DNA from: Bacilli bacterium
Lineage (GTDB): Bacteria; Bacillota_I; Bacilli_A; RF39; UBA660
Direction of reading: 5' to 3'
Assembly (NCBI GenBank): GCA_016302935.1
Contig: JAEDMO010000025.1
Span: 1 to 12,601 of the forward strand
Length of the DNA stretch: 12,601 nt
Shown here: one piece after another, positions 6,497 to 12,601 of the stretch
How positions within the stretch are numbered: the first letter of the stretch is position 1
Layout of the letters: each line of letters begins with the position of its first letter
The notes under the pieces: generated by a model
Told to the model about the DNA's origin: nothing
Seen by the model: the letters and a program-made list of their open reading frames with translations, nothing else
Databases searched by the model: none
Position numbers and translations under genes: made by a program

Positions 6497-9118
6497 ATGA
6501 CAAAATATGTATATGCCTTTAACGAAGGTAACAAAGATATGCGCAATCTACTCGGTGGTAAAGGGGCCAACCTTGCTGAAATGACTTCTATTGGCTTGCC
6601 AGTACCAAGAGGATTTACCATAACAACAGAAGCGTGCAACAAATATTATGAAGGTGGAGAAAAAATTGGTGAAGATGTAAAAACACAAATATTTGAAAAA
6701 TTAGCAGAATTAGAAAAAATTACTGGTAAAAAAATGGGAGATTTAGAAAATCCATTACTAGTATCCGTAAGAAGTGGTGCTAGAGCCTCTATGCCAGGAA
6801 TGATGGATACAGTTTTAAATTTAGGTTTAAATGATGAAGTAGCTGAAAATTTTGCTATTGCCACTAATAATAAAAGATTTGCCTATGATTCATATAGAAG
6901 ATTTATTATGATGTTTGCAGACGTAGTAAAAGGATATTCAAAAAGTTCATTTGAAAGACTTTTAGATAGTATCAAAGAAGCTAAAAATGCAAAATACGAT
7001 ACTGACTTAGATGCTGAAGATATGTATGAAGTAGCATACAAATTCAAAGAAGTATATAAAGAACTAGCAGGTGAAGAATTTCCACAAGATCCTAAAGTTC
7101 AACTTATAGAAGCAGTAACTGCAGTATTCAGAAGTTGGAATAATGAAAGAGCAATTATCTATAGAAGAATGAATGACATTCCATCATCTTGGGGAACTGC
7201 CGTAAACGTTCAAGAAATGGTTTACGGAAATAAAGGAGATGACTGTGGAACCGGCGTAGCATTTACAAGAAACCCTTCAACTGGCGAAAATAAACTATAT
7301 GGTGAATATCTAATTAATGCCCAAGGAGAAGATGTTGTTGCTGGTGTACGTACTCCTCAAGACATATCTACCTTAAAAGATGTAATGCCTAGTGTTTATG
7401 AAGAATTTGTTAAAACAACTCAAATTCTAGAAAAACATTATCGTGATATGCAAGATATGGAATTTACTATTGAAAATGGAAAATTATTTATGCTTCAAAC
7501 AAGAAATGGTAAAAGAACTGCAGGAGCAGCCTTAAAAATAGCCGTTGATTTAGTAAATGAAGGTATGATTACCAAAGAAGAAGCATTACTTAAAGTAGAA
7601 CCTAAACAATTGGATAGTCTACTACATCCAAACTTTGATACAGTAGCTTTAAAAGAAGCAAAACAAATCGCTACTGGCCTTGCAGCTTCACCTGGAGCAG
7701 GATGTGGTAAAATATATTTTAATGCCGAAGATGTAACCAAAGCCAAAGAAAAAGGAGAAAAAGTATTACTTGTAAGGCTAGAAACATCACCAGAAGATAT
7801 TCAAGGTATGAATGATGCTGAAGGAATTTTAACTATTCGTGGTGGTATGACATCTCACGCTGCTGTAGTTGCTCGTGGTATGGGTAGATGTTGTGTGTGC
7901 GGTTGTGGTGAATTAACTGTAAACGAAGAAGAAAAAACATTAACTACTAAAGATGGTATTACCTATAAAGAAGGAGATTATCTATCAATCGATGGTTCAA
8001 CTGGAAAAGTATATGAAGGCATTGTTAAAACAGTAGCACCAACTATTAGTGGAGACTTTGAAACATTTATGTCATGGGCTGATGCTACGCGTAGCCTAAA
8101 AGTTAGAACCAACGCTGATACTCCAAAAGATGCAAAACAAGCACTTGCCTTTGGTGCCGAAGGAATTGGGCTATGTCGTACAGAACACATGTTTTTTGAA
8201 GAATCAAGAATATTCAACTTTAGAAGAATGATTGCAGCAGAAACTAAAGAACAAAGAGAAGAAGCTTTAGAAAAAATTCTTCCTTATCAAAAAGAAGATT
8301 TTGAAGGATTATTTGAAGCAATGGGTGACTATCCAGTTACTATTCGTTTCTTAGATCCACCATTACATGAATTCTTACCTCATACAGATGAAGAAATCAA
8401 ACCTCTAGCAGAATCTCTTGGCGTATCATTTGAAAGCCTTAAAAAGAGAGTAGAATCATTAAAAGAATTCAATCCAATGATGGGACATCGTGGTTGTAGA
8501 TTAGCTATAACTTATCCTGAAATTGCTGTAATGCAAACTAAAGCGGTCATTGAAGCTGCTATTAATGTTAACAAAAAAGGTGGTCACGTTGTACCTGAAA
8601 TAATGATACCACTAGTTGGCGAAGTAAAAGAATTAAAATATGTTAAAAATATCGTTTGTGAAACAGCTGATAAAATTATCGCTGATTCTAAAGTTGATCT
8701 AAATTATAAAGTAGGAACAATGATAGAAATACCAAGAGCAGCTTTAACAGCTGATGAAATTGCCGAAGTAGCAGAATTCTTTAGCTTTGGTACAAACGAT
8801 TTAACCCAAATGACTTACGGATTTTCTAGAGATGATGCTGCTAAATTCTTAGATGTATATTACGAAAAACAAATCTTAGAATCAGACCCATTTGCTAGAT
8901 TAGATCAAAATGGAGTAGGTAAATTAGTTGAAATGGCTGCTACTAAAGGTAGAGCAACTAGACCAAACATTAAACTTGGTATTTGTGGAGAACATGGTGG
9001 TGATCCTTCATCAGTAGAATTCTGCCACAAACTAGGACTTGATTATGTATCTTGCTCACCATTTAGAGTTCCTATTGCAAGATTAGCCGCTGCCCAAGCT
9101 GCTATCAATAATAAGTAA
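6497..9118 (+). CDS. ppdK: pyruvate, phosphate dikinase
   Basis: 873 residues, matching the usual ~875. It interconverts PEP + AMP + PPi with pyruvate + ATP + Pi. The ATP-grasp N-terminal domain starts FNEGNKDMRNLLGGKGANLA and has LLVSVRSGARASMPGMMDTV. The swivelling phospho-histidine domain has GGMTSHAAVVARG, with the catalytic H454 and the T452 that a regulatory protein can phosphorylate. The PEP/pyruvate TIM barrel has LCRTEHMFF (R561), MMGHRGCRL, FSFGTNDLTQMTYGFSRDDA and LGICGEHGGDP, with catalytic C830. All are intact. AAAAGGAGG lies six bases before the ATG. Codon choice is richer in GGT, GCT and CGT than in the neighbours, as expected for a highly expressed gene. With gpmI just upstream it fits a PPi-linked lower glycolysis. 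It has its own promoter and terminator. Confidence 0.97.
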   Translation: MTKYVYAFNEGNKDMRNLLGGKGANLAEMTSIGLPVPRGFTITTEACNKYYEGGEKIGEDVKTQIFEKLAELEKITGKKMGDLENPLLVSVRSGARASMPGMMDTVLNLGLNDEVAENFAIATNNKRFAYDSYRRFIMMFADVVKGYSKSSFERLLDSIKEAKNAKYDTDLDAEDMYEVAYKFKEVYKELAGEEFPQDPKVQLIEAVTAVFRSWNNERAIIYRRMNDIPSSWGTAVNVQEMVYGNKGDDCGTGVAFTRNPSTGENKLYGEYLINAQGEDVVAGVRTPQDISTLKDVMPSVYEEFVKTTQILEKHYRDMQDMEFTIENGKLFMLQTRNGKRTAGAALKIAVDLVNEGMITKEEALLKVEPKQLDSLLHPNFDTVALKEAKQIATGLAASPGAGCGKIYFNAEDVTKAKEKGEKVLLVRLETSPEDIQGMNDAEGILTIRGGMTSHAAVVARGMGRCCVCGCGELTVNEEEKTLTTKDGITYKEGDYLSIDGSTGKVYEGIVKTVAPTISGDFETFMSWADATRSLKVRTNADTPKDAKQALAFGAEGIGLCRTEHMFFEESRIFNFRRMIAAETKEQREEALEKILPYQKEDFEGLFEAMGDYPVTIRFLDPPLHEFLPHTDEEIKPLAESLGVSFESLKKRVESLKEFNPMMGHRGCRLAITYPEIAVMQTKAVIEAAINVNKKGGHVVPEIMIPLVGEVKELKYVKNIVCETADKIIADSKVDLNYKVGTMIEIPRAALTADEIAEVAEFFSFGTNDLTQMTYGFSRDDAAKFLDVYYEKQILESDPFARLDQNGVGKLVEMAATKGRATRPNIKLGICGEHGGDPSSVEFCHKLGLDYVSCSPFRVPIARLAAAQAAINNK

Positions 9119-9123
9119 TTACT

Positions 9124-9157
9124 AAAAGATTGAGATAATGTTATTTCAATCTTTTTT
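9124..9157 (+). terminator. intrinsic terminator after ppdK
   Basis: A 10-bp stem, AAAAGATTGA (9124-9133) with TCAATCTTTT (9146-9155), can extend inward by ATAA/TTAT and is followed by a T-run. Confidence 0.8.
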
Positions 9158-9179
9158 ATTTGAAATTTAAACACCAAAC

Positions 9180-9203
9180 AAAAAAACCGCTATCTGCGAT
9201 TTT
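9180..9203 (-). terminator. intrinsic terminator after the XRE regulator gene
   Basis: On the minus strand AAAATCGC (9203-9196) pairs with GCGGTTTT (9190-9183), with one G-U pair, around AGATA. The stem runs into seven T. It starts at the base after the TAG stop. Confidence 0.75.
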
Positions 9204-9728
9204 CTAGTTCTTGTGATTCCAAGCTTTAGCGTTAAAGTTAATACAATCTGGATTAATATCAAAAAGTTCTCCAATTGTATGCTTAACTATATCATTTCTA
9301 TTATTATAATCACGTGTAGCAATTAATTCATATACCCTATCATTTATTACTACAAATTTTTTCATTTTTCCGTATTTTGGTAACTCAAAATTTAATAAAC
9401 ATTCTGGTCCTTCTTCTAATACTTCCGTACTACATCTAAACACAATTGTTCCTTTTATAAGTATTGTGTTTTTTCCATATAATTGTCTTATCTCCTCAAT
9501 AGTTGTAGCTTTGTTTTTAAAAAAATTTATCATATCTTTTTCTATAAATATTTGCTCAATAGGTTTATTAAAGAATTTACTAATTTTCATTGCTAAATCT
9601 AATGAAATATTATTCTTATTATCTTCTAATGAAATAATAGTTTGTCTAGAAACACCTAATTCATTAGCTAATTGACTTTGAGTTATATTCTTCTCCTTTC
9701 TTAATTCGGAAATTTTATTAATGATCAT
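9204..9728 (-). CDS. XRE-family HTH regulator with an unrecognised C-terminal region
   Basis: 174 residues. Residues 1 to about 62 are a Cro/C1-type helix-turn-helix: INKISELRKEKNITQSQLAN, then ELGVSRQTIISLEDNKNNIS, then a helix ending EQIF. This part closely resembles the stand-alone 65-70-residue XRE regulators common in Firmicutes. The remaining ~110 residues (about 65-174) are not a family I recognise. They look mixed alpha/beta, with strands such as NTILIKGTIVF, KKFVVIND and VYELIATRD, and contain CSTEVLEEGPEC with two close cysteines, so this could be a small ligand-sensing domain. AAAGGGG lies nine bases before the ATG. The promoter TTGACA-N17-TATTAT faces that of the double ADP-ribosylglycohydrolase gene across a shared inverted repeat. 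This suggests it represses itself and that gene. The target is inferred from position only. Confidence 0.85.
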   Translation of the reverse strand: MIINKISELRKEKNITQSQLANELGVSRQTIISLEDNKNNISLDLAMKISKFFNKPIEQIFIEKDMINFFKNKATTIEEIRQLYGKNTILIKGTIVFRCSTEVLEEGPECLLNFELPKYGKMKKFVVINDRVYELIATRDYNNRNDIVKHTIGELFDINPDCINFNAKAWNHKN

Positions 9729-9752
9729 TTGTTATTTCCCCTTTCGAAAAGT

Positions 9753-9781
9753 ATAATAACACGAATAATATGTAATGTCAA
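9753..9781 (-). promoter_or_regulatory. consensus promoter for the XRE regulator gene
   Basis: Read on the minus strand: TTGACA (9781-9776), exactly 17 bases, TATTAT (9758-9753). The -35 is perfect and lies inside the left arm region of the inverted repeat 9770-9799. Confidence 0.75.
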
Positions 9782-9799
9782 GCAAAATATACATTGCAT
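9770..9799. promoter_or_regulatory. candidate operator between divergent promoters
   Basis: ATGTAATGT (9770-9778) and ACATTGCAT (9791-9799) are inverted with one mismatch in nine, and their centres are 21 bp apart, about two helical turns. The left arm overlaps the -35 of the regulator gene and the right arm overlaps the -35 of the ADP-ribosylglycohydrolase gene. One dimer bound here could block both promoters. Confidence 0.5.
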
Positions 9800-9822
9800 T
9801 TAGAAAAAATATGATATATAAT
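9794..9822 (+). promoter_or_regulatory. consensus promoter for the double ADP-ribosylglycohydrolase gene
   Basis: TTGCAT (9794-9799), exactly 17 bases, TATAAT (9817-9822). The expected RNA start near 9829 lies after the ATG at 9827, which argues against that ATG as the translation start. Confidence 0.75.
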
Positions 9823-9828
9823 ATAAAT

Positions 9829-9837
9829 GAAGGTGAT
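9829..9837 (+). promoter_or_regulatory. ribosome binding site that fixes the start at 9842
   Basis: GAAGGTGAT lies four bases before the ATG at 9842. The earlier in-frame ATG at 9827 has no such site and lies only five bases after the -10 element. The same GGTGAT-plus-four-bases spacing is used by rnhC. Confidence 0.75.
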
Positions 9838-9841
9838 AATA

Positions 9842-11593
9842 ATGTCAAAAATTGTTGATTCTATTATAGGACTTGCTATGGGTGATGCAATGGGAGTACC
9901 ACTAGAATTTTCTATAAGAAAGAAATTAATTGAGCATCCAGTAACTTCTATGCTTGGATATGGTTCACATGATGTCCCGGCTGGTTCTTGGTCTGATGAT
10001 ACCACTATGACAATATGCGAAATAGAATCATTTAATAAAAATAATAAATTTGATTATGATGATATAATGAAAAACTATATTAAATGGGTAATGAATGGAG
10101 AATTTACTCCAACAGGAGAACTATTTGATATAGGAAGAACATGCTTAAAAGCAATAAGAAAGTACGATGAAGGAAAAACAAGTGCTACCAAGTGTGGAAG
10201 TACATCAATTGAATCTAATGGAAACGGATCATTAATGAGGATTTTACCAGTAGCGCTATATTCATATTATAAAAATTTAGATGAATCAAGTATTATTAAA
10301 TTAACTAACGAAATGTCTTCATTAACACATGGACACGATATAAGTAAATTAGGTTGCTACATATATGTTAGATATATTATGTTTTTAATTGATGGATTTA
10401 CTAAAGAAGAAAGTTATTTAAAAATAAAAGAATTAGATTATTCTTCATATAGTAAGGAATCACTAGAAGTCTATGAAAGAATATTAAAAAATGATATAAA
10501 AAATTATAAACTTGATGATATTTATTCAAGCGGTTATGTTGTAGATACATTAGAAGCATCATTGTGGGTACTATTAAATACAAATAGTTATAAGCAAGCA
10601 ATTATTGGCGCTATTAACTTAGGACAAGATACAGATACAATTGGTGCAATAGTTGGATCCATGGCAGGCGTAATTTATGGGATTAATGATATTCCAAAAT
10701 CATGGTTAGAAAATCTAAAAAGAAAAGATTATTTAATGGATTTGGCATTAAGTTTTGATGATTTGATAGTACCCAAGATTAAAGACCCTGTACTTGGGAG
10801 TTCTATTGGGGATATTATTGGTTCAGTTTACGAAATATCCGATTGTAAAACAAATAAAAATTTTAATCTATTTAATAAATATGATAGATTTACAGATGAC
10901 ACTGTTATGACATTTGCAGTTACAAAATCATTTTTGAATTGCAATAAAAATTATAAAAATTTAAAAAAAGTATCCGTTGAAACAATGACAGAAATTGGAA
11001 GAAAATATCCTAAATGTGGATATGGACCTAGTTTTTTAAAGTGGCTGTTAAGTGAAGAACATGAGCCTTATGGAAGTTATGGCAATGGAGCTGTTATGAG
11101 AATAAGTTCTATACCAATGTTTTCGGATAATTTAGAAGATATAAAAAAGTATTGTTCAATAATAACTAATTTATCTCATAATCATGAAGAAAGTATTAAA
11201 GGTGCTGAATCAGTCTGCACAGTAATTTATTTGATTAAAAATAAAAAAACAAAAGAGGATATAAAAAAATATATTGAAGAAAATTATTTTAAATTAAATG
11301 AAACTGTTAATTCTTTAACAGAATCAAAGAAAAAAATAATCATTAAATCTTTAGACACTGCTAAAGCTTCAATTCAATGCTTTTTAGAGTCGTATGATTA
11401 TGAAGATGCAATAAGAAATGCAATATCTATAGGTGGAGATAGTGATACTATAGCCGCTATCACAGGTGGAATGGCTGCTTCATATTATGGAATACCTAAT
11501 GATATATATACAACAGGACTGTTATATTTAGATGACTATTTAAGAAATATTTATGATGAATATTTAAAGCAAACAAATTTGAAATGGGAGTAA
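9842..11593 (+). CDS. ADP-ribosylglycohydrolase, two domains in tandem
   Basis: 583 residues from the ATG at 9842. DraG/ARH-family enzymes remove ADP-ribose from protein or small-molecule acceptors using two divalent metal ions (usually Mg or Mn). Domain 1 (about 1-305) has IGLAMGDAMGVPLEF, WSDDTTM (D52, D53), SNGNGSLMRILP and LGQDTDTIGAIVGSMAG (D263, D265). Domain 2 (about 315-583) repeats the pattern: LGSSIGDIIGSVYE, FTDDTVM (D352, D353), YGNGAVMRI and IGGDSDTIAAITGGMAA (D533, D535). Both metal sites look complete, so both could be active. The halves share only the motifs, so this is an old fusion of two paralogues, not a recent duplication. One domain of ~260-300 residues is usual. Promoter and RBS are strong. 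It is divergent from an XRE regulator with a shared operator-like repeat. The substrate cannot be told from the sequence. Confidence 0.92.
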   Translation: MSKIVDSIIGLAMGDAMGVPLEFSIRKKLIEHPVTSMLGYGSHDVPAGSWSDDTTMTICEIESFNKNNKFDYDDIMKNYIKWVMNGEFTPTGELFDIGRTCLKAIRKYDEGKTSATKCGSTSIESNGNGSLMRILPVALYSYYKNLDESSIIKLTNEMSSLTHGHDISKLGCYIYVRYIMFLIDGFTKEESYLKIKELDYSSYSKESLEVYERILKNDIKNYKLDDIYSSGYVVDTLEASLWVLLNTNSYKQAIIGAINLGQDTDTIGAIVGSMAGVIYGINDIPKSWLENLKRKDYLMDLALSFDDLIVPKIKDPVLGSSIGDIIGSVYEISDCKTNKNFNLFNKYDRFTDDTVMTFAVTKSFLNCNKNYKNLKKVSVETMTEIGRKYPKCGYGPSFLKWLLSEEHEPYGSYGNGAVMRISSIPMFSDNLEDIKKYCSIITNLSHNHEESIKGAESVCTVIYLIKNKKTKEDIKKYIEENYFKLNETVNSLTESKKKIIIKSLDTAKASIQCFLESYDYEDAIRNAISIGGDSDTIAAITGGMAASYYGIPNDIYTTGLLYLDDYLRNIYDEYLKQTNLKWE

Positions 11594-11855
11594 ATATAAA
11601 TCTACACTTTTGCGCTTTGTAATTAAAAGAGGTAGAAATCTCTAGGTAATATAAGCAATGATTTAGGCCGTTATTAATAAAAAGAATAGTAATCACTAGT
11701 TTATACAGGCTATAACACAAGCCAAAGTAAAAGAAAATATGAATAATTAGTCCGTAATTATGAACCTTATTTAAACTATATAAATAAAGAGGTTAAGCAA
11801 TTTTAAGAAATATAAGTTTAAATAATCTATAATAGTAGAGAATTATGCTTAAATT
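11594..11855. other. non-coding stretch, possibly a decayed gene
   Basis: About 260 bases with stops in every frame. In the frame of 11708 the peptide GYNTSQSKRKYE, a stop, then LVRNYEPYLNYINKEVKQF reads like real protein, so a dead gene fragment is possible (about 11696-11800). I do not recognise it. The stretch otherwise acts as a long 3' region of the ADP-ribosylglycohydrolase transcript up to the terminator at 11856. Confidence 0.35.
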
Positions 11856-11886
11856 AGACTGAGATTTTTAAATCTTGGTCTTTTTT
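11856..11886 (+). terminator. intrinsic terminator
   Basis: A stem of 11-12 bp, AGACTGAGATTT against AAATCTTGGTCT with two G-U pairs, closes on a tiny T-rich loop and ends in seven T. It lies 262 bases after the ADP-ribosylglycohydrolase stop and is the first terminator on that strand. Confidence 0.75.
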
Positions 11887-11896
11887 GTTATCCCTA

Positions 11897-11925
11897 TTGC
11901 AAATAGTCTATTTGTGATATATAAT
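11897..11925 (+). promoter_or_regulatory. consensus promoter upstream of the leader and ORF6N gene
   Basis: TTGCAA (11897-11902), exactly 17 bases, TATAAT (11920-11925). A perfect 15-bp palindrome, CAAATAG-T-CTATTTG (11900-11914), overlaps the -35 and fills most of the spacer, a typical place for a repressor. The RNA would start near 11932. Confidence 0.7.
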
Positions 11926-11931
11926 AAAAAT

Positions 11932-12056
11932 ATATTAAATAGTTTGCCTGATATTTATATGACAATTTAAGCGATAGGGTTTATTTCTGGAGGCAAAATA
12001 GAAATATGCATGATGCGGAGATACTTATTTATAAGATAAGTGTCTCTTTTTATTTT
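11932..12056 (+). ncRNA. candidate structured leader or small RNA before the ORF6N gene
   Basis: Promoter (11897-11925) and terminator (12018-12056) bracket about 125 nt with no ORF. Inside, TTTGCCT (11943-11949) pairs exactly with AGGCAAA (11991-11997), and outside that ATATT (11932-11936) can pair with AATAT (12003-12007), giving a closed multi-element fold with an unpaired interior (11950-11990). Either it is a small RNA on its own, or the terminator is a regulated attenuator for the gene at 12073. I do not recognise it as a known riboswitch or RNA class. Start and end are inferred from the promoter and terminator. Confidence 0.45.
12018..12056 (+). terminator. intrinsic terminator in the ORF6N leader
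   Basis: An 11-bp stem, GAGATACTTAT (12018-12028) with ATAAGTGTCTC (12036-12046), one G-U pair and a 7-base loop, is followed by TTTTTATTTT. It stands between the promoter and the start codon of the next gene, 17 bases before the ATG. Confidence 0.8.
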
Positions 12057-12072
12057 GAAAGGGTGTGATATA

Positions 12073-12601
12073 ATGAATGAAATAATAGAAAAAGAAAATG
12101 TGGTAATTGAAAATATGATTTATGAAATTAGAGGAGTGCAAGTAATGCTATCATCTGATGTAGCAAGTCTCTATCAAGTTGAAACAAGGAGAATTAACGA
12201 AGTTATTAAAAGAAATATAAGTAGATTTCCTGAATCCTTTTGTTTCCAATTGACAAAAGAAGAAATTGATAAACTATCTTTAAGGTCGCAATTTGCGATC
12301 TTAAACAAGAATAGGAATATGAGAGGCCAGCATTTTAAATATTTACCTTATGTTTTAACTGAGCAAGGGATAATGATGTTATCTGGTCTTCTAAAAAGTG
12401 ATATTGCAGTAAAGGTAAACATTCGAATAATAGATGCATTTGTAAAAATGAGACGATATTTTGCAAATACTATATCAAACAATGAAATGTTGATTAATCA
12501 TGAAAATAGAATATTAAAATTAGAAAAAACATTTGATAAATTGAATGAGAAGAAAGAAAAAAATAAAATATTCTTTGAAGGAGAATTATATGATGCATAT
12601 T
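12073..12601 (+). CDS. ORF6N-domain (phage antirepressor-like) protein, 3' end outside the window
   Basis: 176 residues are visible and the frame is open to the window end. The N-terminal ~110 residues are an ORF6N DNA-binding domain: IENMIYEIRGVQVMLSSDVA, LYQVETRRINEVIKRNISRF, then PESFCFQLTKEE and the conserved LPYVLTEQGIMMLSGLL, followed by VNIRIIDAFVKMRRYF. Next comes a coiled-coil-like linker (about 140-168) rich in Lys and Glu, then FFEGELYDAY, after which related proteins carry a further C-terminal domain. ORF6N/KilA-N proteins occur in phages and as stand-alone genes in gut Firmicutes; their role is DNA binding and often unclear. GGGTGTGAT lies close before the ATG. It is preceded by a strong promoter and a leader with its own terminator, so expression probably needs read-through. 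No other phage gene is visible in the window. Confidence 0.88.
   Translation, partial: MNEIIEKENVVIENMIYEIRGVQVMLSSDVASLYQVETRRINEVIKRNISRFPESFCFQLTKEEIDKLSLRSQFAILNKNRNMRGQHFKYLPYVLTEQGIMMLSGLLKSDIAVKVNIRIIDAFVKMRRYFANTISNNEMLINHENRILKLEKTFDKLNEKKEKNKIFFEGELYDAY

Noticed and set aside
7495..8217. Minus-strand ORFs inside ppdK
   Set aside because: They arise from codon bias of the opposite, highly conserved PPDK frame. No start signals or recognisable protein.
9827..9841. ATG at 9827 as start of the ADP-ribosylglycohydrolase
   Set aside because: It is five bases after the -10 and has no ribosome site. The ATG at 9842 has GAAGGTGAT before it and begins right at the domain.
11496..11720. Minus-strand ORF of 74 codons over the end of the ARH gene
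   Set aside because: It runs antisense through the well-supported domain 2 and has no RBS, promoter or recognisable motif.
1..12601. CRISPR array, tRNA, rRNA or complete IS element
   Set aside because: No regularly spaced direct repeats, no tRNA-like cloverleaf with GTTCRA arm, no rRNA motif and no transposase-like protein seen on either strand.

Overview
The window is AT-rich DNA with compact genes and long A/T runs in the intergenic gaps. Strong AGGAGG or GGTGAT-type ribosome sites and hairpin-plus-T-run terminators are frequent. Tryptophan is TGG and no in-frame TGA is needed, so the standard bacterial code fits. A Gram-positive ComEC end close to HolA, RNase HIII with CvpA and thioredoxin, GpmI instead of GpmA, and PPDK together point to a low-GC Firmicute. 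I infer an uncultured gut-type Bacilli/Mollicutes-relative lineage from composition and gene content, not from a marker gene.

Layout. 1-156 is the C-terminal end of comEC. 144-694 is a graveyard: a short fragment like the N-terminus of DUF1016/YhcG proteins, running into an unrelated ORF broken by several frameshifts. A hairpin terminator (866-897) closes it. 984-1673 encodes a small membrane-anchored protein of unknown function. 1803-2753 is holA, convergent with rnhC (2754-3713, minus strand). Their stop codons touch, and a perfect 32-bp palindrome covers both gene ends. rnhC is divergent from a two-gene operon, a CvpA-family gene plus trxA (3811-4823). gpmI (4938-6386) and ppdK (6497-9118) follow as separate units, each with its own terminator.

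The right part is more accessory. A minus-strand XRE-type regulator with an unrecognised C-terminal region (9204-9728) is divergent from a 583-residue protein made of two ADP-ribosylglycohydrolase (DraG/ARH) domains in tandem (9842-11593). Both genes have consensus sigma-A-type promoters, which abut in a 98-bp gap, with an inverted repeat lying across them. This is a plausible self-contained regulated module. After a 260-bp non-coding stretch and a terminator comes a second strong promoter, with a 15-bp palindrome overlapping its -35 element and spacer. It should make a structured leader of about 125 nt that ends in an intrinsic terminator, immediately before an ORF6N-domain (phage antirepressor-like) gene cut by the window end.

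How it works together. The left half is housekeeping: DNA uptake, clamp loader, RNA:DNA hybrid removal, thiol redox and lower glycolysis. GpmI and PPDK sit two and zero steps from PEP, which fits glycolysis that ends in PPi-dependent pyruvate formation. The most interesting parts are the XRE/double-ARH divergent module and the promoter-leader-terminator unit ahead of the ORF6N gene.
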